NCBI GenBank assembly: GCA_032433595.1
Contig: JASWJB010000121.1
Coordinates: forward strand, 1-64,000
Length of the DNA stretch: 64,000 bases
DNA from: Conoideocrella luteorostrata
Lineage: Eukaryota > Ascomycota > Sordariomycetes > Hypocreales > Clavicipitaceae
Reading direction: 5' to 3'
In this document: piece by piece, positions 21,715 through 33,945 of the stretch
Numbering within the stretch: the first letter of the stretch is position 1
How the letters are laid out: the number at the start of each line of letters is the position of its first letter
Translations under genes and position numbers: made by a program
Notes under the pieces: model-generated
What the model was told of the DNA's origin: nothing
Databases searched by the model: none
What the model saw: the letters and a program-made list of their open reading frames with translations, nothing else

Positions 21715-24700
21715 ATGGCGCAGTCTCCAATGATCTCGGTGCCTTTAAAAGCCACCAACGAGATCGATTGGATTGCGCCTTTGAAGAGCTACATCCGAGA
21801 GAGCTATGGAGATGACCCGGAGCGATATGCAGAGGAGTGCGCCACCCTCAATCGGTTACGACAGGATATGCGGGGAGCTGGCAAGGAGAGCACGTCAGGC
21901 CGCGATACATTATACAGATACTATGGCCAACTCGAGCTCCTTGACCTCAGATTTCCCGTTGATGAACAACACATTAAGATAGCATTCACCTGGTACGAAC
22001 ATACTCTGTCCTGGTCTCACGCCATATTTTGTTCGCTGGTTGTACTGACACTATGCCCAATAGGTTCGACGCGTTCACTCATAAACCTACGACACAGTAC
22101 TCTCTCGCTTTCGAAAAGGCGTCCGTCATCTTCAACATTTCTGCTGTGCTATCGTGCTATGCAGCCTTTCAAAACAGAGGAGAGGAGTCACCTCTCAAAG
22201 TAGCCTATCACTCGTTCCAAGCCTCGGCCGGAATGTATACATACATCAATGAGAACTTTTTACATGCACCATCTTTTGATCTCAGCCGGGAAACTGTCAA
22301 GACGCTGATTAGTGTCATGCTTGCACAGGCCCAAGAGGTGTTTCTGGAAAAACAGGTCGCTGATCAAAAAAAGGTCGGATTGCTTGCCAAGCTGGCTTCG
22401 CAAGCAGGCTACCTGTATGGTCAGTCTATTGAAGGAGTTCAAGACAATGTCAACCGGGCAATCTTCGAGAAGGTGTGGTTGACAATGGTTCAGGTACGGA
22501 TGTATTCGGATACATTTGTTCCAAAGTCACGAGATATAGTCAACGGATGGCCACATGCTAATATGTTGTGTTGGCGTAGATCAAAACTAATTTGCTCAAC
22601 TCTATGGCCCAATATTACCAGAGCCTTGCAGATGACGAGTCGAATCAGCATGGTATTGCTGTCTCTCGTCTTCAGGTAGCGGAGACTTTAGCCAAGGATG
22701 CAGAGCGACAGTCACGAAACTTCCCATCGTCGGTGCCGGCCAATTCAAACCTATCTGCTGAATGTGGAAGCCTCTTGCAGGACATGTCAAAAAGACAGCT
22801 TTCATCTGTTCAAGACAAGCTCCGCGAAGCGGTCAAGGACAACGACTTTATCTATCACCAGACGGTTCCCGCCGAAGCCAGCCTCCCACCAATCGCAAAG
22901 CTGCCTGCATCGAAACCCATCCCGGTCAGCGAACTTTATGCCGGGCAAGATATGCAGCGAATTACGGGGCCAGATCTGTTTGCCAAGATTGTACCTATGG
23001 CCGTGACGGAATCGGCAAGTTTATATGACGAAGAAAAGGCTAAATTGATCCGGGCCGAGACTGAAAGAGTAGACACCGCGAACGGGGAAATGGCGGCTAG
23101 CTTGGACTATCTTCGGCTACCCGGTGCGCTGCAAGTATTGAAAGGAGGATTCGATCAGGATGTAATTCCCGACGAAGATTTTCGACAATGGTGCAGTGAC
23201 GTTGCCGATCATGAAAGTCCTAGTGAGATATTTGACTTCCTAAGGCAAGAGAAGGAATCCATTGTCTCGACGCTGGACAGCAGCTCCAAGCAGCTGGATA
23301 TGGAGGAGAGTGTATGTGAAAAAATGAGGTCCAAGTACGAAAGCGAGTGGAGTCAACAACCGAGTTCTCGTCTGACTGTGACACTGAGATCGGATATTCG
23401 GAACTACCGAGAAGCATTAGATGAAGCGATGAGAAGTGACAGTCAGCTCGCCACAAAACTACGACAAAACGAGCACGAATTCAACGAGATGCGCCGAGCG
23501 GCTCAAGAGGGCGAGGTCGACCACTTGTTTCAAAATGCCGTGGCTCAAGCTCGCGCCAGAGGCAGTCATGTTTCTAGTCCATCAAATGTTGAGCCAAATC
23601 TGCTGGACACCGACTTTGGGGAAAGTGGACCGAGTGTCATGGATCAGGTTAACAAAGTTGAGGAGGTTCTGAAGAAATTGAATCTCATCAAGCGCGAGCG
23701 TAACCAGGTCCTCAAAGACCTCAAGGAAAAGGTGAGCAATATAACAAACCGATTGACGTGCAAAAGTATTTTTCTTCACGGAGAGCGACTGCTGACATAT
23801 TTTCTTCTCAGGTGCACAATGATGATATTTCCCAAGTCCTGATCCTGAATAAAAAGTCTATACCAAACTACGAGAGTCAACTATTTGAGCAAGAGCTGGA
23901 GAAGTTCAGATCGCATCAAAATCGTCTGTTGCAGGCAAATCACAAACAATCTCAGTTGATGAAGGAGTTGACAAGCACATTCAATTCCTTATTGCAAGAC
24001 AAGCGAGTGAGGTCCGAACAGAGCAAATATGAGACCATCCAGCGACAGCGGTCATCAGTCATCAACAGATACAAGCGAGCATATCAGGAGTTTTTGGATC
24101 TAGAAGCAGGACTGCAAAGCGCAAAGAACTGGTATTCGGAGATGCGGGAGACGGTCGGAAGCTTAGAAAAGAACGTGGAGACGTTTGTTAACAACCGACG
24201 GGCTGAGGGTGCACAGCTGCTCAACCAGATCGAGCAAGAACGGTCGGCATCCAAGAGCTCTCAAGCAGAACTGGAGCGAGAGCGATTGCGAGGTTTGATG
24301 GAGCGAATGTCAATGGAGCCAGCCAAGGCCACGCCACAATCGACGACGTCGGGACGGCCAACGCCCGCACCATTATTCCAGCCGGGTCAAGCTCCAAGAT
24401 ATCCACAGACCAACTTCCAAGGCCAATATCAGATACCAACATCACCACCGCCGAATCGAGCAAATTACCCAGGATATTCGAGTCCCCCACCACAAAGCAC
24501 CTTCTCTCCCCCAACGTATAACCCTTCTCAATACGGTCGAACTCCTGGTCCGACGTCACCACCTCCTAACCAGACATCATTCAATGTGAACTACATGCCG
24601 AAGTCACCGCCTCCCAATCAGACGTCATTCGGACAGTCGCATCAACATCAACACCAACACCAACACCAACATCAACCTCATCAGACATACGGCAACTACG

Positions 24701-24906
24701 GAGCAGCTCAGAACCAACAACAGGCTGGTAGTTACGTCCCCCCTGGCTTCGTGCCTCCACCACCCCCTCCTGGACCTCCTCCGCTGGGTCCTCAGCAGAC
24801 ATTTCACTATGGGAATCAGGGTGGGCAGCCGCAAAATAACCAGCAACGAGCGGCGCAGCCGCAACAACCCAATGATCCATGGGCAGGGCTTAATTCATGG
24901 AAGTAG
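21715..24906 (+). CDS. bro1: Vacuolar/endosomal sorting protein BRO1 (ALIX family)
   Basis: Bro1-domain protein of about 984 residues. It works at endosomes with ESCRT-III (Snf7) and recruits the deubiquitinase Doa4 for multivesicular-body sorting. Exons: 21715-21992, 22064-22493, 22580-23731 and 23812-24906. Introns are GT-AG and phases agree, for example TG|GTTC rebuilding Trp-Phe-Asp. The Bro1 domain covers about residues 1-390 (starting MAQSPMISVPLK), followed by the coiled-coil V domain (about 400-760) and a Pro/Gln/Asn-rich tail. The tail carries repeated SPPPNQTSF segments, a His-Gln run (about 24640-24680) and a PPPPPPG stretch. It is distinguished from the paralog PalA/Rim20 by the N-terminus and the long V-domain match. 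The promoter side contains several TACTCCGTA motifs. Confidence 0.93.
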
Positions 24907-25794
24907 GGGACATACGGCTTGGCCTTGTCGAGGCTGGACTGGACTGGGCTGGAAAGGATGGAGCTGTCGTATGTGTCTAGGCGTTGTTGGTCTGCTGTCA
25001 ACCAAGTCATTCCTAGTGCGAGGCAGCCTTATGGTATATACCGTTCAATAATACTGTGTGTTTTCACACAACCCTATTTGATGCTGAAAGTGATACTCTA
25101 TCATCCTCTGTGAAAGCTACTGGTGGTCATGGCTATTAGACGGGAGAGTCAACTTGACGACTTTTACTCGGTTTTTCCGTGATGAAAGATTAGATGAAGC
25201 GAAGCAGTCTAACCCACGTCATGTCATGTAGTTGTAACCCCCCTCCTTCAAGATGTCACAATCCGCATATCTACTTTCATAGTCACAGCGCCATTAACGT
25301 AAGTCGTCAGATTCACAGGGAGACGGTACTGTGGCTGGGCAATGTTTTCTTCATCTTCCGTCAATCACATCAACTTTGTGACCTTGGCATGCTTCGAGTT
25401 TACATTGCATACCTTTCGATGCAAATAGCATCATTTTAAAATATAGATCTGAAATCATGATAGGCATTGCCGCCGAACTGTCGAGTTACTCAGCTACGAA
25501 TTGAAAAGGCCAAATCCGGGCAGAGTCATGACTGACAAACAGGTCCTGCCTTTCTGGTGCAGACGAAGAAGCGGCAGATGGTTTGGCATGGGATTTACCC
25601 GCGACTTGCGATGTTGTGAATCACGATTCTGACGGGTTACGGTAAGACACCAGCCACTCTGGTACGTTGGTTGCATTGCAATCTTCTGTATAGGGTACCT
25701 GTAAGAACAACTCTATATCTTCTGGGAACCCACATCGCCGGCCTCTTTGAGCTGCGTCGTCTGAACTGAGCTGCACGTATTTTCATCGAACAGC

Positions 25795-25809
25795 ACGGAG
25801 TACTCCGTA
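25795..25809. repeat. Perfect palindrome built from the 9-mer
   Basis: ACGGAGTACTCCGT at 25795-25808 is a perfect 14-base palindrome, formed by the two orientations of the motif meeting at GTAC. The exact TACTCCGTA copy spans 25801-25809. Confidence 0.85.
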
Positions 25810-26230
25810 CGTTGTATCTACCCCATACGCACATCGGAGTGCAGCAACACGCAAGATTGCGACAGCTCGTCGGTCCAACGGACCGATCTGCCATCACGTG
25901 CTGCCAAGGGGGCAGGCAGGTAGGGCGCGCAACATACTCCGTACTCGGTTCTTGTTATGGTAACTCAATCAGTGTGCTGGCCGCAGTGCCAATTGACAAA
26001 TCTTTTGGGTTCCGACCGATGGACTGGGCCGGTTCGGGCGAAATTGGAGGAAGCCGTGGGCCCGATCTCGCTCGCCACAATTGAGCCCGAGAGGAACTTG
26101 TCACTCACTCACTCACCTACTCCACTCTCCACTCACTCGGCCTTGGTAATGTCGACAATCCCTTTGGACCGACAGCATCGTTTGGATGCCCACAACCCGG
26201 GATTGGCCACAAGCAGCCCATCTACTAGTA

Positions 26231-26268
26231 TACGGAGTACTCGGTACGGGAGTACGGAGTACGGAGTA
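26231..26268. repeat. Cluster of three TACGGAGTA 9-mers
   Basis: Exact copies at 26231-26239, 26253-26261 and 26260-26268, the last two overlapping, with near matches (CTCGGTACGGGAGTA) between. The cluster lies about 360-400 bp upstream of the b2-type dehydrogenase start codon, where a promoter element would be expected. Confidence 0.85.
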
Positions 26269-26629
26269 GACAGGCGGCTATTTAGTTATTGCTCGGCAGG
26301 CTTTTGTGCTCGGTTGGCGGAGGGAAGACAGACAGACTAGCAGACGCGGGAACTGACCTCATGCATTTATTTCCGTCGTGCTGTGTGCTATCGCCGTGGG
26401 TTCCTATCGCCAGCCGTCATCCCCCCATCTTCCTCTTTTCTTTTCTAACAGCCAATTCTACTTTTTGTACAATTCAACCTCGTAGCGTCTGAGCCGGACA
26501 TATTTCCCAGATACACAAGAGACGGGCTGGCTTCGCTTCTACTTCTTCTTCTTCTCCTCGCTGTCGTTTTACCCCACGCATAGCCGAGCTAAGCCTTGCA
26601 CCACCGCATCAAACACACAAACACACATC

Positions 26630-28448
26630 ATGCCATTGAAGGGGAGTGACATTGCCGAGCACAATGATGCAAAGTCGTGCTGGATCATTATTCACGTATG
26701 CCGTCCCGGTTAGCTTGCTAGCCAGCGAACCGACCTGCAATTAATTACTGACACGGCCAAAGGGCAACGCCTACGACGTGACCGACTTCTTGCCCGGTTT
26801 GCGCATCCCGCTTCCACGCCTCGGTGTCACTCGCAGCCATTGCTAATTTGCGCGTCGCAGAACACCCGGGAGGCTCAAAGATTATTCTGAAATACGCTGT
26901 AGGTCATCTACTTTACTTGCAAAGTGCACCCGCGCTCTATCCTTGCCTAACTACACCGAACCACAACGGAAACTTACATCATCTTCGTCATCGTGTAGGG
27001 CAAAGATGCGACGGAAGAGTTCGAGCCCATCCACCCCCCCGACACGCTGGACAAGTATCTAGACAGGTCGAAACACCTTGGCAAGGTCCGCATGGACACG
27101 GTAGCGCGGGAAGTCAAGCAAGAGGACCCCGAGGAGGCTGCGCGGCTGGAGCGTGTCGAGCTGAAGCCCCTCCTGTCGCAATGCTACAACCTGTTCGACT
27201 TTGAGGCTGTTGCGCGCAGACTGATGAAAAATACCGCTTGGGGGTACTATTCCAGCGCGGCGGACGACGAAATTGTACGTAACGCTTTTTTTTTATTTAT
27301 TTAACATCTATCGCCAAGGTTTTCAACCTCGGGGGAAGGGCCACGACGGTGCTAACATACCATTTTCTGCTTTCGAGACCATGCGAGAAAACCACAGCGC
27401 CTTCCATCGTATCTGGTTCCGGCCGCAAGTCCTCGTCGATGTCGAGACTGTCGATTTCACCACAACCATGCTCGGCACGAAGTGCTCCATCCCGTTCTAC
27501 GTCACGGCCACTGCTCTCGGCAAGCTAGGAAACCCGGAGGGCGAAGTCGTGCTCACGCGGGCCGCCCGCTCCCACGACGTCATACAGATGATCCCCACGC
27601 TGGCGTCCTGCTCGTTCGACGAGATCGTGGACGCCCGACGGGGCGACCAGGTGCAGTGGCTGCAGCTGTACGTGAACAAGGACCGCGAGATCACGCGCAA
27701 GATCGTCCAGCACGCCGAGAGGCGCGGCTGCAGGGGGCTCTTCATCACCGTGGATGCGCCCCAGCTGGGCCGGCGCGAGAAGGACATGCGCACCAAGTTC
27801 ACCGACCAGGGCAGCAACGTGCAGTCCGGCCAGGAGACGGACAATTCTCAGGGCGCCGCGCGCGCCATCTCGACGTTTATCGACCCCTCCCTCAGCTGGA
27901 AGGACATCCCGTGGTTCAAGAGCATCACGCGCATGCCTATCATCCTGAAGGGCGTGCAGCGCGTGGAGGACGTCCTGCGCGCCGTGGAGGCGGGCGTCGA
28001 CGGCGTGGTGCTGTCCAACCATGGCGGGCGACAGCTCGATACGGCCCGATCGGGGATCGAGGTGCTTGCCGAGACGATGCCCGTGCTGCGCGCGAGGGGC
28101 CTGCAAGACAAGATCGAGGTGTTTGTCGATGGGGGCGTGCGTCGCGCGACCGACATCATCAAGGCGTTGTGTCTGGGGGCCAGGGGTGTGGGCATCGGCC
28201 GGCCCTTCTTGTATGCCATGAGTGCGTATGGCCAGGATGGCGTGGAGCGCGCCATGCAGCTCCTCAAGGAGGAGATGGAGATGAACATGAGGCTTATTGG
28301 CTGTGCGAGGGTCGAAGACCTGAATCCGAGCCTGGTAGATACCAAGGGGCTGTTTGTCCACTCCAACTCGACCGCTCCGGATTCGCTGTCTCACACTGTG
28401 TATGATCCTCTGGTGACGCCGGCTCAGCGGCCCAGATCAAAGTTGTGA
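26630..28448 (+). CDS. Flavocytochrome b2-type L-lactate dehydrogenase (FMN 2-hydroxyacid dehydrogenase)
   Basis: About 494 residues: an N-terminal cytochrome b5 domain fused to an FMN-dependent 2-hydroxyacid dehydrogenase barrel, as in yeast CYB2, which oxidises L-lactate to pyruvate and passes electrons to cytochrome c. Exons: 26630-26695, 26763-26796, 26861-26898, 26999-27274 and 27378-28448. Heme ligands are His35 (EHPGG) and His58 (EPIHPPD), with the family's 23-residue spacing. Flavin-domain residues are intact: LQLYVNKD (Tyr236), VDAPQLGRREKDMR, PIILKG (Lys329) and SNHGGRQLD (His353, Arg356). The protein starts directly at the b5 domain with no mitochondrial presequence, so a cytosolic location and another 2-hydroxyacid substrate are possible. 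The large exon is clearly GC-richer than its flanks. Tail-to-tail with CTF18, 281 bp apart. Confidence 0.92.
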
Positions 28449-28729
28449 GTGGAAGCACCAGAAGGAGAGGGGGGGTTTTATTCGCATACATACATATATA
28501 CATTATGCAGCACGAAGCGTTGGTATTTAGACCGAATGTAAGCGTTCAAGATGACCGGCCATGTAACTAGCGAATATATGTACTTGGGGTTGGCTCTTCG
28601 AAATGTGTTCCTCTAGGTAGGTCTCTTACACCTTCCTCATGGACCTATTCATGTCTATCCTCCCAAAAGACACTGTTCATGACAATAAACCACTGCATCC
28701 GCGTCTATCCATGCATGCAGCTCCGCCAT

Positions 28730-31729
28730 TTAAAAAACCTTTAGAAACTCCTCCAACGATATTGGCTTCCTCACCGCATTGTTCAACCCTTCGTGATAAG
28801 TAACCCACACCTTTCTCTCTTTCCGCTTCATTCTCTTTTCCATAATATTCCCGTCGATTTCAGCCAGCGGCTTGGCCTCTATGATCCTCCCAAAGAAATC
28901 TCTCTTGATCAGCGTCCCCTCCTTAGCTTCAGTTGTTACACCTTGCAGGTTCTCCTTGTTGTCTGTTGCCATGGGTGCGGTCACATGCGCTGCACCTGCA
29001 CCAGCACCAGCACCAGCTCGGAAGCGTGCTTGGCGGGCATTGTTCTCGCGGAGCGCAATAGTCAGAGCGAGCTCCTGATCGAGGACTTGGCGGACAGCAT
29101 AGCGGGTTGGTGCTAGGGCTGACAAGAAGGTGCCTGATTCGAAGGCAGACAAGGAGTCGATGTCACTGTGCAGTGTTAGTTTGGGTGATTATTAGCTCGC
29201 CAAGATAGAGGAGTTTCCGTATATCGGGTGTTAAACTTACGGCTCTAGCCTGTAGACGAATTGAGGGCCACGGCCGCCAATAGTCTCGCTTTCAATTTTA
29301 CCCTTTTGCAACGTAATTCCTACTTCGGCGAGCACTTCGCTCGCTCGCTTGACCATGATCTTTTCAGTTTCTTTACGCACGCTAGCCATCGACCCTAGAC
29401 TGCCACCCACGACAACCGGCTTGACGTCTGGGGAGACTAGACGGATGAGATATGGCAGAAACTCAGTGGCGATGTCTTCGGGGCTGCGGAATGACCGCGT
29501 GAGCGTCGGACTGAGCTGGGCCTGTAGGGCTTGGAGTTGAGATCGGTTTTGCTTCTCCGTCTCACGAGCCTGGTAGTCAGCTCGGGGGCCTGAGAATGGT
29601 AGTGGCGGGTCACCATCATCTTCTGCTTCTTGGCCACCATTCCAGCGTTTGTCAAAGCCTCCCGTACTTGTGTAGTGCTTCTTCGGCGACGCAAATAGGT
29701 GGTGGCATGCCAGAACGGGCTGGCTCAAATACGGCGCGAGTTCCCAGTCTTGACTGGTGTACAATCGTGATTGGCATGAATCATGGAAATGGAGCCAGTC
29801 ATAGGCTTGGTTGGGCTTGGTGAGGTAGATGTCGTCGTTGAACTCGCGATTCGGATACTCGGCGAATATTTCAGTCATGATGGTGCTGATCTCGCCGCTT
29901 GTATCAACCATTTGGCGGAGGCGGTCCATGGCATGTTTCTTCTGTTGCTCGCCGAATCCCAGTTCCGCTTGTGGCTGCTCGTGCCGCGTCTTCGACTCGG
30001 ATAGGTCCATGGCTTGCTTGGGGAAACCACCGCCTTCTTGAAATAGCCTCTGAACGATATCCCTGACATTGCCACGTCCCAGGCCCCTTGCTCCAGCAGC
30101 ACTGCTGGAGAGATCGTGGAGAATGTTGCTCTGGATCCATTGACGCGTGAGTCGACTGTTGACGCCGCCGGGTGATGACTTGAACCGCCCTGCTACCCAC
30201 TCGCCGACGACCATGACACCGCGCAAGTCCCCTTCGACTGTGCTCTCCGCTCCTCGTTTTGCGTCAATGCCGCTCGTCATGCCCCAAGCTGCCTCACACA
30301 GCTTTCTCGCGGCATCCTTGTCACATGGAATACCCTCTTTTTCGAATACAGACTTCACTCTGCCGACGACCGTGTCAAGAGAAGGACGGCCGACGTGGAT
30401 GATTTCTGCTAGGTTTGATTGTCGGAGTGGTCTCAGTGATGGATGATAAACATCGTTGCAGATAAGAATGAGCGGTCGCAGCAAGCGGAAGTCATCTCCT
30501 TTTTTTTTCTTGCGACTGTTTTCGTACGTGGACGCCGATGGTGCGGCAGCATTCTTCTGGTCAGTAAGAACCAGGTCAATCAGGGCTTTCACAAAACCAC
30601 CTTCTCCGGATGCGCCCGACCCGGACACCACGCCATCGACCTCATCCACGATGACACATACTGGCTTCGCCAGCTTTGGGCTCCCATCACTCTTCTTACT
30701 ATTAGATACACTCTTCACGCTTTCTGTTCCCAGACTTGTACGTATCCGGTTCTTCACAACATCTCGACTTCGGTCGTCACTGGCGTTGACCTCCAGAACC
30801 TCATATCCTGCCTGTTTCGCACACACGTGTGCCAGCGTCGTCTTGCCCAGCCCCGGAGGACCAGTGAGCATCAAAATCTTGCGATGCGGCTTCTCTTCCT
30901 CCACATGTTGCTTCATGCCGGGTCGCCGAGAGACAATGGGCTTTGCTTTGGCTTGACCTGGGAATACCACAGGATCCCACCGCTTCAACCATCGCAGGAC
31001 GTGTCTATTGGTGCTGTCATCGCCGCATAGGTCCACGAATTTTCTCGCACGGTACTTTTCAGTCCAAAGAAGAGTCTTCTTTGGCCTACCCGGCACTACT
31101 GGAGCCTCGATGGATATCACCGGTGCATCGGGTTCATTTGGAACAGTTTGTGGCTTGTTAGCAATCTCCTTGGTCGCACTGCTGATCAAGTCATGAATGT
31201 CTATGCCGTAATAGCTTCGTTTCGCCCTGCCCTCTTTCGTCCTGGACCTAGCTGCCACAATTGATTCGTAGGATACGGCGGCAGTCGCTTTACGCTGCTT
31301 AATAGTGGCAGACTTGCCGCAGCACGTCCTGGCTGTATAACTCGGAGGAGCTATGCTGTCGAGAACCAAGCTGGAGAATAAGGGTTGTTGGGTCGACCAC
31401 ACTGGAGGCTCTCCCAGAGATGGTAAGACTGGCGTGCTGTTGGGATTGTTTGTCTGAGTCTCGTCATCTTCGTCCTTTGTCGCCGTTCCCTGTGTGCCAT
31501 CCGCTAGCGCACCATCGATTTCGGAATGATGCTGAAGCATGCGCTTCTTTGCAATGTGGCTATCCTCCTGGGTATCTTGGGATTCATCGTCTGATTCATC
31601 ATCGTCCAATATGAAAGGACCGTTCACGCGGTGTTTCGGTTTCGCTGATTGTGGTTCATGAGGTGTCGAACGCTTGGAGGCAGTAGGTGAGCGCTGTGGG
31701 AAAGCAACAGGAGAAGATGCAGACAGCAT
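28730..31729 (-). CDS. ctf18: Chromosome transmission fidelity protein 18 (CTF18, RFC-like clamp loader)
   Basis: Large subunit of the alternative RFC complex Ctf18-Dcc1-Ctf8, which loads PCNA and supports sister-chromatid cohesion and replication checkpoint signalling. Two exons on the minus strand: 31729-29241 and 29165-28730, joined across a GTAAGT...CTAAC...CAG intron; about 974 residues. The AAA+ module has Walker A GPPGLGKTT (about residue 290) and Walker B VIVDEVDG (about residue 360). The N-terminal third is acidic and low in complexity. The short second exon encodes an Ala-Gly repeat (AGAGAGAGA) and then a C-terminal tail, YHEGLNNAVRKPISLEEFL, which matches the family's Dcc1/Ctf8-binding tail (EGFSNAVRR in animals). 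Its start lies 410 bp from the divergent uS4m gene. Confidence 0.93.
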
Positions 31730-32139
31730 GGTTATGTACTGTACGCGAAAGAAATGGAAAGAAAATAGGCGGTCGTCAAAGACTATAAGATCCGGGTTTG
31801 CGTCGGCAAGATGCTGCCAAAATTGAGGCCCAAATCGAGCGTCTTGTCCGTGTTTGTGTGTCTGCCAATGCGTGTAAGTCGGACGCGTTCCAGCTTAAGG
31901 AATCGCGTTTAGTGGATCCACTTTTTCACACCAACAAATGCTCGATGTGGTCTGTTCAAGCAGCTGACACATCCAGCAGCTAGTTGACTAGACGGGAAAC
32001 TCCGTCGGGACCAATTGAGCTGCGCTACTCCAAAAGAAATTTGGACCACGGATCGTCGACAACTCTCTGCTCCTGAAGCTCACACGACGACTCAATCTTG
32101 TTCGGCAGCCACCAGCATCGGGGCAAAGCGTTGTTCAAG
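31730..32139. promoter_or_regulatory. Shared intergenic region of divergent ctf18 and uS4m genes
   Basis: Two conserved genes start head-to-head with only 410 bp between their start codons, so this region must hold both promoters and leaders. No TATA box is obvious. No TACTCCGTA copy occurs here. Confidence 0.55.
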
Positions 32140-33945
32140 ATGCGCAAGCCATACAGATTTTATAGCCTCAATCGGCCGGTAAGAATTTTTCCCATGTCGC
32201 AGCGATGCCGTGCACACCCAATGTGCAAATATCCTGTCGCATCGGCCCTCCTCCCCCTGTGGTACCATGGAATGTTTGTTGCTAACATGATGGCCTCTTC
32301 TTCGCCACGTAGAAATTGCGCCAGTCATGGAATAAATATAATCTGTATAATATGTACCGTAACGCCGGACGAGAGCCACAGATCCGAGGCACACCGACCT
32401 TCTTCCAGCAGAAATGGGCGGCCAAAGCCAAAACGAGAGCCTACCACGGCGAGCACATCCCCGAAAAGAAATGGGTGCGCCTTTTCTCCCGTCGACTATT
32501 CTCAGCTGTTGACCTGTCGCCTGAGTATCTGGCCGCGCATGACGGATCCGAACAGGCGGCCGGTCGAGGCTCCGGTCTCACTACGTCCAACTTGACGGCA
32601 GAATCATATTCCAAGGTTCCCAAGCCGAGCACACAGGAGCGGTCAAGACGCAGACCGCCTCCATTTGGCGATGTAAATAAGCTTTTGTCCGATCAATTCA
32701 CGAATATGACACCGTATATGCAGATGACCTTTGCTCCGTTGGAGCGGAGATTGGACACTGCGGTATTCCGGGCGTTGTTCGCAAGCAGTGTTCGGCAAGC
32801 ACGGCAATTCGTCATTCACGGAGCCGTCAAGGTCAATGGCAAGAAGGTGAGTCTATTCTGAGGTTCTGCTCCTACGAGAATTAGACATCGCATGTGTACT
32901 GACGGCTTTAATATAGATGATTCATCCATCCTATCAGCTGAACCCTGGCGATATGTTCCAGGTGGAAATCGACAAAGTCATGTACGGCACTGGACAGCAA
33001 AAGGCTCCTGATGGAGACAAGCGGCTGTCGGAAAACTTGGAAGCACGAAAGAAGAAATCTGACGCATTTTACAAGACGGCTATTGACAAAGCCACAGACA
33101 ACGAAGCATCCATAAAAACACCATCAAGCGAAGCGACTACTGAAGGAGAAGGGTCCTCTGCAGAGGAGACCACTGAAGAGCAGCAATCAGAAAACGCTGA
33201 AGAAACGAGCTCCAGGCCAGGACTGGAGGTTCTCTCCCCAGAGGAGACCTGGAAATTGAACAACCGTGCCCTCAAATTCCTCCTCAAGGATGTCAAGAAG
33301 ATTCTCAAGAACAACCCAAAGGAGCTGTCGGCCAAGGAAAAGAAACAGTTGCGCCTCTTCCGCGCCGATGCCAAGCGCTTTCTGTCACACCCCGATGACA
33401 GCGCCCACGACGTCCAGGAACTCATGGAGGAACTACAGCTCCAAATGAAGAGCCACGAGCTGATGCGCGAGAGCTTTGAAAATCTCACCATCGCGCCCAT
33501 ATCATCAGACGCGACTGCTGAGACGGCATCATCCGCCGCCGAGGTGACTGCTTCCGAGAGCCAACCCGAACAACCCGAGCACAACCGCAATCGCCAGATC
33601 AACAAGGGTCTCGAGGGCCTCTCGGAAGAACAAAAGGAAAAGGCCGTCCGTATCATGGGCGATTCGCAACTCTCTCGGGAAGAAATGCGAAAGCTCGCCA
33701 GGCTTTTGAAGTATGACGAAGTGAACCCGGTGGACGACACGAAACCCTACGCGACCCCCTGGCGACCCCGGCCCTTCATGTCGGCCTTCGCCTTCATCCC
33801 CCGCTATCTTGAGGTGAACCCCAACATATGCGCCGCTGTGTATCTACGTCACCCCGTGGCACGGAAGGGCATGGCCGAGGTTCCCACGCCGTTTAGCTAT
33901 CTCACGAGCCAGTTGACCCACAATTGGTACCTCGAGCGTGGTTAA
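32140..33945 (+). CDS. Mitochondrial small-subunit ribosomal protein uS4m (NAM9-like)
   Basis: Nucleus-encoded mitochondrial ribosomal protein S4, about 533 residues, which binds small-subunit rRNA during assembly. Exons: 32140-32178, 32313-32846 and 32917-33945, all with clean GT-AG sites and consistent phases. It starts [13 protein letters not shown] and, after the first intron, continues [15 protein letters not shown] as in fungal NAM9 proteins. The S4 RNA-binding domain spans about residues 157-217 ([15 protein letters not shown] ... [13 protein letters not shown] ... [11 protein letters not shown]). The long C-terminal extension is rich in Glu, Ser and Lys and then ends in a conserved segment, [19 protein letters not shown], and a C-terminal [15 protein letters not shown]. 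The extension is typical of fungal mitochondrial S4, which is much longer than bacterial S4. Confidence 0.93.

Larger units (their letters stand above)
24907..26629. other. Intergenic region upstream of the cytochrome b2-type gene
   Basis: No gene seen. Exact TACTCCGTA/TACGGAGTA copies occur at 25801, 25935, 26231, 26253 and 26260. A CACT-rich simple tract lies at about 26100-26135. The last about 200 bases are pyrimidine-rich (CTTCTTCTTCTT near 26540) and probably contain the transcription start and leader. Confidence 0.5.

Noticed and set aside
27525..28394. 289-codon minus-strand and 307-codon plus-strand frames across the b2-type dehydrogenase
   Set aside because: High GC in this exon opens long shadow frames. 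Only the frame with the FMN-dehydrogenase residues is a real gene.
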